The translations under genes were made by a program, and so were the position numbers. Below, in pieces: positions 24,270 through 31,516 of a stretch of 64,000 nucleotides of DNA. The notes under the pieces are model-generated. The model was not told the origin of the DNA and did no database searches. It was given only the letters and a program-made list of their open reading frames with translations. Where the stretch lies: positions 1,426,001-1,490,000 of the forward strand of contig CAWICV010000001.1 in NCBI GenBank assembly GCA_963834705.1. The letters run 5' to 3'. The first letter of the stretch is position 1. Every line of letters starts with the position of its first letter. The DNA is from RYN-230 sp963834705 (GTDB taxonomy: Bacteria; Actinomycetota; Actinomycetes; Streptosporangiales; Streptosporangiaceae).

Positions 24270-25669
24270 TCAGGCTGGGGCCAGGCGGGTGACCTTAACC
24301 GGGGCGGCCGGCCCGGACGCGGTGGACGGCGCCACCGTGGACCCGGGCACGAACTGGCTGCCGGTGGCCGAGGCCAGCACCGCGTCACCAGTGGCACTGC
24401 CGGCCAGCAGCTTGTGCCAGCTCAGGAAGTAGATGGTCCACCCGTTGTTCCAGGTGCCGCGGACCGGGCTGCCGACCACGCTGATCGGGTCACCGAGCAT
24501 GGAGTGGTCGTAGTACCAGACCGCGTGGGCCGGGCCCAGGTTGACGCAGCCGTGGCTCACGTTGACGACGCCCTGCTCGCCCACCGACCATGGGGCGCTG
24601 TGGATGTAGGTCCCGCTCATGGTGAACTGCACCGCGTCGTAGACCAGTTCGTTGTAGTAACCCGGGCTGCCCGGCGGGATGCCGATCGTGGCCGAGTTCA
24701 TGTCCACCGGGTTGGCCTTGTCGAAGGACAGGTACCGGCCGTCGGCGGTGTCCATTCCCGGCCGCCCGGTGCTGATCGGCCAGTTGCCGATCTTCCGGCC
24801 CTTCCACCACACCTTCATGTAGTGGGAAGCGGTGTTGGCCACCACGACCAGCGAGTTGCCGATCCGGAAGTGCTGACTCAGATCGGCCCGGCCGAACACG
24901 CCCGGCGCGGCCTGCACGCCAGCCAGGTGCGCGGTGAACGCCACCTTGGTGTGCGCGGGCCAGTACCGCTCCGGCCGGAACCACACGCTCTTGTTGTTCA
25001 TCCAGTACCAGGCGCCGGTCACCGGCTTGCTGGAGGTGATCTGCAGCGAGCGCTCGACGGCCGCCTTGTTGGTCACCGGGCGGGTGAACGAGACCATGAT
25101 CGGCATGCCGATGCCGTAGCTCTGCTGTGCGGTGATGGTGGTGCTGGCGACGATGCGGTGCGCCGGCCGGAACGTGCGGAACGTCCCGCTGATCTCGGTC
25201 TGCTTGTGCCGCGCGTTCACCGCCGTGGCGGTGACCTGGTAGGTCTGCGACGGTGCCAGCGCCCACCCGGTGTGCCAGGTGGCCGCCGCCGCGCCATAGC
25301 GGCCCGCCACCAGCTGGCCGTCGGCGTTGCGCACGGTGACCCCGGTCAGCGTGCCGTGCTGCGCGGTGACCCGCACGCCCAGGTCCGGGCGGGTGTCCAG
25401 CTGGGCCGCGGCATGCGCGGACCCGGCCGCGTGCAGTGCCCGGCCGGCGCCGCTGGCGGCCGAGCTGAACGTCACGTTCCCGCTGGTGATGGTCACGTTG
25501 GCGGACGGGCGCCGGGCGACGGGCGCCCAGCCGCCTGGTGGGCGGACGGGCCAGCCCCGCTGCACGAGCTGGCCAGCAGCAGGCCCGCCACGCCGGCTGC
25601 GGCCGCGATGCACCGTTTCGGCCCGCAATGGACAAGCTTGCGGACGGTACGCGAAATGTCCCCCGACAC
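24270..25669 (-). CDS. L,D-transpeptidase lipoprotein (YkuD), apparent frameshift near 25510-25540
   Basis: The product should cross-link peptidoglycan 3-3 bonds outside the membrane. The body has Ig-like repeats (SANVTITSGNVTFSS onwards) and a YkuD domain with the catalytic motif VSHGCVNLGPAHAVWYYD. In a neighbouring frame, from GTG 25669, the sequence reads SGDISRTVRKLVHCGPKR, then CIAAAAGVAGLLLASSC, a textbook lipoprotein signal with lipobox LASSC. Signal and body are in different frames and join only if an indel near 25510-25540 is corrected. The body's own frame opens with a TTG at 25628 and no signal. It is either a sequencing error or a disrupted gene. It sits between qcrB and ctaF on the opposite strand to qcrB. 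Confidence 0.8.
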
Positions 25670-25747
25670 TGAGTTACCCCCATAAGCCCGACGTGACTCT
25701 ACCTAACTCCCCGTAGCCACAGTAGGCAAAACCCCCACACCGGTCGA

Positions 25748-25793
25748 TGATCAAACGTTTAGTGTCGCTATAACAACACCAAACGTTTGATCA
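25748..25793. repeat. AT-rich long palindrome (13-bp perfect arms)
   Basis: TGATCAAACGTTT at 25748-25760 is exactly inverted at 25781-25793. After one mismatch, GTGT/ACAC extends the stem to about 18 bp with a 10-nt loop. Each arm contains the smaller palindrome AAACGTTT. It lies between the 3' end of ctaF (minus) and the start of the L,D-transpeptidase gene (minus) and is strikingly AT-rich for this DNA. It could terminate the ctaCDF transcript, act as an operator for the transpeptidase gene, or be a small mobile palindrome. A second, shorter hairpin (acccca/tggggt, about 25805-25825) lies nearer ctaF. Confidence 0.85.
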
Positions 25794-25850
25794 CCTCAAA
25801 ACCAACCCCACCGGACGTTGGGGTGAGCTGGGATCGGCTGGCTGGCGGGG

Positions 25851-26246
25851 TTAATGGGCGTAGATGCCGCGGTAGTACTCGAAGACGAAGCCGATCACGG
25901 TGAGGAAGGTGAACAGCAGCCCGATCAGGAACAGCCACCAGCCGACCGCCATGCCGATCGCGGACGTCGCGGCGCCCAGCCCGACGTACAGCGGCCACCA
26001 ACTGTGCGGGCTGAAGAAGCCCAGCTCGCCGGCCCCCTCGGCGATCTCGCCTTCTGGGTTGTCCTCTGGCCGCGGCGGCAGCCGGCGGCCGGTGAACAGC
26101 AGATAGAAACCGGTCAGGAAGGCCAGCCCGACGGCGAACGCGAGTGCCGCGGTACCGGCCGGGTCCTTGGAGAAGTACCAGTACACGATGTCGGCGGCAC
26201 CGAAAAAGATCGCGCAGCCGACGAACATGAAACCCTCGAACCTCAT
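25851..26246 (-). CDS. ctaF: Cytochrome c oxidase subunit IV (actinobacterial type)
   Basis: A 131-residue small membrane subunit of the aa3 oxidase, specific to actinobacteria. There are two N-terminal helices (MFVGCAIFFGAADIVYWYF; LAFAVGLAFLTGFYLLF), a hydrophilic loop and two C-terminal helices ending VFEYYRGIYAH, the conserved terminus. It starts at ATG 26246, overlapping the ctaD stop by 4 bp, so the genes are coupled. Confidence 0.93.
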   Translation of the reverse strand: MRFEGFMFVGCAIFFGAADIVYWYFSKDPAGTAALAFAVGLAFLTGFYLLFTGRRLPPRPEDNPEGEIAEGAGELGFFSPHSWWPLYVGLGAATSAIGMAVGWWLFLIGLLFTFLTVIGFVFEYYRGIYAH

Positions 26247-27955
26247 CTGTCTGACACCTTCTCGCCGGAGTGCTCCGCGATGCGCTGGTGATGCGTCCGG
26301 CCCGACTGGAGGTTCGGGTAGTGCAGGTCGAACGCGGGCCGCTCGGAACGGATGCGCGGCATCCGGGTGAAGTTATGCCGGGGCGGCGGGCAGGACGTGG
26401 CCCACTCCAGCGAGTTCCCGTAACCCCACGGGTCGTCCACCGTGACCTGCTCGCCGTACTTCCAGGTCTTGTACACGTTGTAGAGGAAGATGAAGGTGGA
26501 CGCACCGAGGATCCAGGAGCCGATGCTGGAGACCTGGTTCAGCGTGGTGACGTCGGCGGGCAGGAACGGGTAGTTGGCTATCCGCCGCGGCATGCCCTCG
26601 ACGCCTGCCCAGTGCTGCACCAGGAACGTCATCTGGAATCCGATGAACAGCATCCAGAAGTGCCACTTGCCCAGCGTGTTGTCCAGCATCTTGCCGGTGA
26701 ACTTGGGCCACCAGAAGTAGAACCCGCTGAACATGGAGAACACCACGGTGCCGAACAGCACGTAGTGGAAATGGGCGACCACGAAGTACGAGTCGCTGAC
26801 GTGGAAGTCCAGCGGCGGCGAGGCCAGGATGACCCCGGTCAGCCCGCCGAACAGGAACGTCACCAGGAACCCGATGGCGAACAGCATGGCCGGCTCGAAC
26901 GTCAGCTGCCCGCGCCACATCGTGCCCACCCAGTTGAAGAACTTCACCCCGGTGGGCACCGCGATCAGGAACGTCATGAAGGAGAAGAACGGCAGCAGCA
27001 CCGCGCCGGTGGTGAACATGTGGTGCGCCCACACGGTGGTGGACAGCCCGGCGATCGCGATCGTGGCGCCGATCAGGCCCTTGTAGCCGAAGCAGGGCTT
27101 GCGGCTGAACACCGGCAGCACCTCGGTGACGATGCCGAAGAACGGCAGCGCCACGATATAGACCTCGGGATGGCCGAAGAACCAGAACAGGTTCTGCCAC
27201 AGGATCGCGCCGCCGCTGTTGGCCTGGAACACCTGGGCGCCGAGCTTGCGGTCGATCTCCAGCACCAGCAGCGCCGCGGCCAGCACCGGGAACGCGAGCA
27301 GCACCAGCAGGCTGGTCAGCAGGATGTTCCAGGTGAAGATGGGCATCCGGAACATGGTCATGCCGGGCGCGCGCATGCAGATGATGGTGGTGATGAAGTT
27401 GACCCCGCCGAGGATGGTGCCCAGGCCGGACAGGGTCAGGCCCATGATCCACATGTCGGCCCCGACGCCCGGCGAATACACCGAGTTGGTCAGCGGGGCG
27501 TAGGCGTACCAGCCGAACGAGGCGGCGCCCCCCGGGGTGAGGAAGCTGATCAGCAGGATGATGCCGCCGAACAGGAAGAAGTAGTAGCTCAGCAGGTTGA
27601 GCCGGGGGAACGCCACGTCCGGCGACCCGATCTGCAGTGGCATGATCTCGTTCGCGAAGCCGACGAACAGGGGGGTGGCGAACAGCAGCAGCATGATCGT
27701 GCCGTGCATGGTGAACAGCTCGTTGTACTGCTGGTCCGACACGATGTGGTTGTCCGGGCCGAACAGCTGGGCTCGCATGATCATGGCCATCAGGCCGGCG
27801 ATCAGGAAGAACGCGAATGAAGTGATCAGGTACAGGTGGCCGATCACCTTGTGGTCGGTTGATGACAGCCAGCTGGCCAGGATCGAGCCCTTGCGTTCCC
27901 GCGCGATCCCGGTGCCCGGGGTAATGACCGGTTGCGGTTGCTCGACGGTGGTCAT
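26243..27955 (-). CDS. ctaD: Cytochrome c oxidase subunit I
   Basis: The 570-residue catalytic subunit of the aa3 oxidase, about 12 helices. Visible signatures: FTMHGTIMLLLFATPL-type heme-a ligand region, WFFGHPEVYIVALPFFG with the CuB His and cross-linked Tyr, GLSTTVWAHHMFTTG with the two further CuB His, and YFVVAHFHYVLFGT with heme a and a3 ligands. It reduces O2 to water and pumps protons. The start chosen is ATG 27955 (MTTVEQPQP), which leaves 1 bp to the ctaC stop; the in-frame upstream extension overlaps ctaC. Confidence 0.95.
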   Translation of the reverse strand: MTTVEQPQPVITPGTGIARERKGSILASWLSSTDHKVIGHLYLITSFAFFLIAGLMAMIMRAQLFGPDNHIVSDQQYNELFTMHGTIMLLLFATPLFVGFANEIMPLQIGSPDVAFPRLNLLSYYFFLFGGIILLISFLTPGGAASFGWYAYAPLTNSVYSPGVGADMWIMGLTLSGLGTILGGVNFITTIICMRAPGMTMFRMPIFTWNILLTSLLVLLAFPVLAAALLVLEIDRKLGAQVFQANSGGAILWQNLFWFFGHPEVYIVALPFFGIVTEVLPVFSRKPCFGYKGLIGATIAIAGLSTTVWAHHMFTTGAVLLPFFSFMTFLIAVPTGVKFFNWVGTMWRGQLTFEPAMLFAIGFLVTFLFGGLTGVILASPPLDFHVSDSYFVVAHFHYVLFGTVVFSMFSGFYFWWPKFTGKMLDNTLGKWHFWMLFIGFQMTFLVQHWAGVEGMPRRIANYPFLPADVTTLNQVSSIGSWILGASTFIFLYNVYKTWKYGEQVTVDDPWGYGNSLEWATSCPPPRHNFTRMPRIRSERPAFDLHYPNLQSGRTHHQRIAEHSGEKVSDR

Positions 27956-27956
27956 G

Positions 27957-28817
27957 TCAGGCACCCCCTGCTGAACTCTGCGCGTGCTGCTGCGCACTGA
28001 TCCAGGTACGGAACTGGGCCGGCGTGACGATCTTCACCCGGAACAGCATCCGGCTGTGATAGACACCACACAGCTCGGTGCAGTGGCCGATCCACGTGCC
28101 GGTCTTGATCGGGGTCACCTCGAAGTGGTTCGGGTGGCCGGGAATCACGTCCCGCTTGAACTCGAACGGCACGATCCAGAACGAGTGCACGACGTCCAGC
28201 GAGACCAGGTTGAACCGGACCGTCTCGTTCTCCGGGATGACCAGCAGCGGCAGCCGGCCGGGCCAGGACGGGCCGGTGTCGGTCACCATGCCGGTCCCGT
28301 TCCCGGTCACCTTGTACTGCGGGTACTGGAACTCCCAGCTCCACTGGTACCCGGTCACGTTGACCAGGACGTCCGGGCGCGGCGGGAGCTTGTTGATGAA
28401 GTTCTCGTCCCGGGCGGTGAAGAAGAACAGCACGCCGATCATGATGAACGGCACGACCGTGTACATGATCTCGATGGGCAGGTTGTAGCGCACCTGCCGG
28501 GGCGGCCGGTCCGTCTTCTTCCGGTGGAAGATCACCGCCCACAGGATCAGGCCCCAGACGACGGCGCCCACGCAGAACGCCGCGATCCAGCTGCCCTGCC
28601 ACAGGGTGACCACGACCTGGCCCTGCTTGGTCACCGGCACCGGCATGCCGAGCCGGGTAAACGCGTTGGACTGGCACCCCGCCGTGCCCAGCACGACGGC
28701 ACCGAGCAGCACCGAGCGCAGCGTCCAACGGCGCACCCGGCGGGCTGTGTCGGCTCCGGGCGCATGGCCCGGATCATGCGCGCCCCGTTGGGTTGGGGCG
28801 CCGGGGGTGGGGCTCAC
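27957..28817 (-). CDS. ctaC: Cytochrome c oxidase subunit II
   Basis: A 286-residue lipoprotein-like subunit with two membrane helices and an extracytoplasmic CuA domain. The N-terminus has SVLLGAVVLGTAGCQSN, a plausible lipobox (GTAGC). Helices follow around QGSWIAAFCVGAVVWGLIL and IMYTVVPFIMIGVLFFF. CuA ligands are in VHSFWIVPFEF and HCTELCGVYHSRM (two Cys, His, Met). The start chosen is GTG 28817 with GGAAGG upstream; an in-frame start at 28904 is possible but adds unrelated sequence before the signal. Confidence 0.92.
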   Translation of the reverse strand: MSPTPGAPTQRGAHDPGHAPGADTARRVRRWTLRSVLLGAVVLGTAGCQSNAFTRLGMPVPVTKQGQVVVTLWQGSWIAAFCVGAVVWGLILWAVIFHRKKTDRPPRQVRYNLPIEIMYTVVPFIMIGVLFFFTARDENFINKLPPRPDVLVNVTGYQWSWEFQYPQYKVTGNGTGMVTDTGPSWPGRLPLLVIPENETVRFNLVSLDVVHSFWIVPFEFKRDVIPGHPNHFEVTPIKTGTWIGHCTELCGVYHSRMLFRVKIVTPAQFRTWISAQQHAQSSAGGA

Positions 28818-29143
28818 AGGTTGCCTTCCCAGCGGAATGACTCCCGGCTGCACGGGCAGGTCATGACTCGTCCTACAGGCTGTCGTGCAAACAGTATCGC
28901 GCACCGTCCCGCGGCCACGCGGGGGACCCCGATTGGCGGCTCAGCGTGTCCGATTCACTGTGCTTGCCAAACCCAGAGCTTACGGACAGCGACGTGCGGG
29001 TATCGCTTCTCCGTGGCAGCATGCATGCGCAGGACTCAGCAAAGAACCGGGCCGCCGCGGAGTATTGTCACTCTCTTAGTAGAAAGGGCGACGATCGGTA
29101 CTCCCCCAGACTTCCGGTCGGATCGGCATAGAGAGGCAGGCGC
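28818..29143. other. Divergent intergenic region between ctaC and tusA
   Basis: 326 bp without a supported gene. It should hold the promoters of the ctaC-ctaD-ctaF operon (leftward) and tusA (rightward). The part nearer tusA (about 29040-29095) is AT-richer and has TTGTCACTCTCTTAGTAG, in which TTGTCA or TAGTAG could be promoter elements, but no convincing -35/-10 pair is evident. Confidence 0.5.
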
Positions 29144-29392
29144 ATGACTCCCCCGACGCGCCCGGCACCGATGCTGACCATCGACGCGCTCGGCCGGAAG
29201 TGCCCGATCCCGATCATCATGCTGGCCGAGCGGATCCGGGAGGTCCCGATCGGTGCCACCGTGGCCGTGCTGGCCGACGATCCGGCCGCGCAGACTGACA
29301 TCCCGGCCTGGTGCATGATGAAGTCCCAGGAGTTCGTGGTCGAGACCGCGCTGCCCTGCGGCTGGGCCTTCCTGGTCAAGCGCACTTACTGA
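29144..29392 (+). CDS. tusA: TusA/SirA-family sulfur carrier protein
   Basis: An 82-residue TusA fold. The CPxP motif with the sulfur-carrying Cys20 is in LGRKCPIPIIMLAERI, followed by the conserved GATVAVLADDPAAQTDIPAW core and C-terminal strand. These proteins pass persulfide sulfur to partners in tRNA thiolation, molybdenum cofactor or sulfur metabolism. No TusBCD or IscS is adjacent, so the partner is unknown. The start is ATG 29144 with GAGAGGCAGG. The 3' end overlaps ctaG on the other strand by 7 bp. Its closeness to oxidase genes may be incidental. Confidence 0.88.
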   Translation: MTPPTRPAPMLTIDALGRKCPIPIIMLAERIREVPIGATVAVLADDPAAQTDIPAWCMMKSQEFVVETALPCGWAFLVKRTY

Positions 29393-30390
29393 GCGCGCCG
29401 GAACCGGTCCGCGAACCGGGGGTCCTTCTCCCACCAGGGCTGTTCATCCGGGGCCGGTTCACCCGGCGCGGTCTCCGCCGCAGCGGCAGCCGCGTCCAGC
29501 TCCGTGTCCACCCTGGCCGCCTCGTCCCGGTCCTCCCGGATCATCTGGATGAACTGGGCGGCCAGGAACGGCAGCCCGACGATGTCGCCGAGCACCCACA
29601 GCGCTCCCCCGCCGATGATCTGATCACTGCGCAGGCTGGGGCCCCACGGGCGGGCCAGCGCATGGTAGTAGGCGCCGGCCAGCAGCGTCTGGCTGGACAG
29701 CACGGCCAGGCCGAGCACGGCGTCGCCGACCACCTCGCCCGCGCTGACCCACAGGCCGACCAGATACGGGTACTCCTTCGGCACCGGGTCGACCCGGAGG
29801 AACGTCCAGAAGAACACGAAGCCCGGCGCCAGCAGGGCCAGGTAGGTGACCTCACGGACCGCGTCGTTCTGCAGGCTGGCCGCGTACCAGGGCGAGAAGT
29901 ACAGCACGAACGGCACCACCACCAGCACCAGCGTGGTGATGGCCGGGAAAGTGAGATAGCGGGCGGCCCGGCTGCGCACCAGCCCGTCCAGCCGTGGGCC
30001 GAGCCGCGGCAGCGTCGCGATGGCCAGGGTCAGCGGCCGGCCCAGCGCGGTGAACAGCGGCGCCACCAGGAGCAGCAGGATGGTCTGCACCGAGCGGATG
30101 TAGAACAGCACGCCGGCGTACACGCCGAGGAAGGACATGGTCGCGATGACCAGCGTGCCCAGCCCGCCCAGGTAGAAGCACCACCGCCGGGCGGCTGGCC
30201 AGGGCTGCCCGGCCCGGCGCAGCCGCCGCACCCCGGCCAGGTACAGGCCACCGGCCAGCAGCACCGCCAGCAGCACCGGCAGGTCGAGCGTCCACGAGGT
30301 GAAGACCCGGGCCGCGGTGAGCTCGGGCGGGCCGGTGTATCCGGCTCCCTCATGGCCGGCCAGGAGGGTAAGGGAAAAGGAGGCCGCCAC
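29386..30390 (-). CDS. ctaG: Cytochrome c oxidase assembly protein, CtaG (caa3-CtaG) family
   Basis: A 334-residue integral membrane protein with about nine helices. Family features include the WTLDLPVLLAVLLAGGLYLAG opening, the CFYLGGLGTLVIATMSFLGVYAG helix pair, FVLYFSPWYAAS and GALWVLGDIVGLPFLAAQ near the end. The family is linked to delivery of copper to the oxidase CuB centre. The last ~50 residues are cytoplasmic, ending PWWEKDPRFADRFRRA, a common actinobacterial tail. The start at 30390 is approximate. Confidence 0.85.
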   Translation of the reverse strand: MAASFSLTLLAGHEGAGYTGPPELTAARVFTSWTLDLPVLLAVLLAGGLYLAGVRRLRRAGQPWPAARRWCFYLGGLGTLVIATMSFLGVYAGVLFYIRSVQTILLLLVAPLFTALGRPLTLAIATLPRLGPRLDGLVRSRAARYLTFPAITTLVLVVVPFVLYFSPWYAASLQNDAVREVTYLALLAPGFVFFWTFLRVDPVPKEYPYLVGLWVSAGEVVGDAVLGLAVLSSQTLLAGAYYHALARPWGPSLRSDQIIGGGALWVLGDIVGLPFLAAQFIQMIREDRDEAARVDTELDAAAAAAETAPGEPAPDEQPWWEKDPRFADRFRRAQ

Positions 30391-30416
30391 ACCGTCACGC
30401 TATCGTGTGGCTCGCG

Positions 30417-31292
30417 ATGCCAGCCGCCGCGATCATCATCAACCGGTTGCGGGTCCGCGACCCGGCCCGGTTCCGGCGGACATGCCGCGAGGCCGCGCGG
30501 GCCAGTGGCTGGAACGTGGAGTTCCTCGAGACCACCCGGGACGATCACGGCCTGGGCCTGGCCCGGCAGGCGGTCGCCGCGGGCGCCCGGCTGGCCGTAG
30601 CGGCCGGCGGCGACGGCACCGTCCGCAGCTGCGCCCAGGCCCTGGCCGGACATGACACCCCGCTGGCCATTGTGCCGCTGGGCACGGCCAACCTGGCCGC
30701 CCGGGCGCTGGGCCTGCCGCGGCGGCTGGACGAGGCGCTCGCGGTCGCGTTCCGCGGCCGGGAGCGGCGGATCGACCTGGCCGAGGCGGACGGCATGCCG
30801 TACGCGGCCATGGCCGGCATCGGCCTGGACGCCGCGGTGGTCGGCGCGACGCCGCGGCTGCTCAAGGAGCGGTTCGGCTGGCTCGGCTACGCGGCGGCCG
30901 GGGCCGCCCGGCTGCCCGGGCGGCGGCACGAGTTCACCGTACGGCTGGACGGCGGCCCGCCGCTGACCCGGCGGGCCCGGTCGGTCGCCGTCGGCAACGC
31001 CGGGCTGCTGCCCGGGGGCTTCGCCCTGCTGCCCCGTGCCCGCCTCGACGACGGCGTGCTCGACGTGGGCGTCCTGGGCCCGGCGGGCCCGCTCGGCTGG
31101 GGCCGGGTGGCGTACCGGATCATCACCGGCGGCGGGCACGACAACGGCCGGCTGGCGCGGTTCCAGGCCCGCCGGGTGGAGATCCAGGCCGCCGCCGACC
31201 TGCCGCGCGAGGTGGACGGCGAGATGATCGCGCCGGGCCGGACGCTGATCATCGAGGTCCGCCCGGCCGCGCTGCTGGTCCGCGCACCCTGA
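30417..31292 (+). CDS. Diacylglycerol-kinase-like lipid kinase (DgkB/YegS family)
   Basis: A 291-residue lipid kinase. The ATP-site motif AAGGDGTVRSCAQAL and the following IVPLGTANLAARALGLP are characteristic of DAGK catalytic domains; the C-terminal beta-rich domain ends with EVDGEMIAPGRTLIIEVRP. The usual N-terminal NPxSG is replaced by IIINRLRVRDPARF. It probably phosphorylates diacylglycerol or a related lipid. The start chosen is ATG 30417, 10 nt after TATCGT (a possible -10), giving almost no leader; GTG 30405 lies within that hexamer and is unlikely. Confidence 0.84.
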   Translation: MPAAAIIINRLRVRDPARFRRTCREAARASGWNVEFLETTRDDHGLGLARQAVAAGARLAVAAGGDGTVRSCAQALAGHDTPLAIVPLGTANLAARALGLPRRLDEALAVAFRGRERRIDLAEADGMPYAAMAGIGLDAAVVGATPRLLKERFGWLGYAAAGAARLPGRRHEFTVRLDGGPPLTRRARSVAVGNAGLLPGGFALLPRARLDDGVLDVGVLGPAGPLGWGRVAYRIITGGGHDNGRLARFQARRVEIQAAADLPREVDGEMIAPGRTLIIEVRPAALLVRAP

Positions 31293-31516
31293 GCACCCTG
31301 AGCACACTTGTGCGCACCGCGCCAGGTCAGAGCCGGGATAATGGCGCAGGGTAGCCCTCTTCTCACCGGGAGCCAGCGCCAGGTAACAGAAGCGCGCATT
31401 ATGCACAGAAGTCCTTGCGCCCGGGATACCCGCAAGTCAACCTTTACGGGTTGTGCCCTGCCTCCACAGGACATATCGAACAGGCGCCATGGTCAGCCCC
31501 TACGGAAGGAATGTGC

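Noticed and set aside
26270..27820. Long open frame opposite ctaD (about 516 codons)
   Set aside because: Gln/Glu/His/Arg-rich antisense shadow; the minus strand has all CtaD metal-ligand motifs.
29386..29392. Overlap of tusA and ctaG as a sign of frameshift
   Set aside because: A 7-bp convergent overlap is ordinary in compact actinobacterial genomes and both proteins end naturally.
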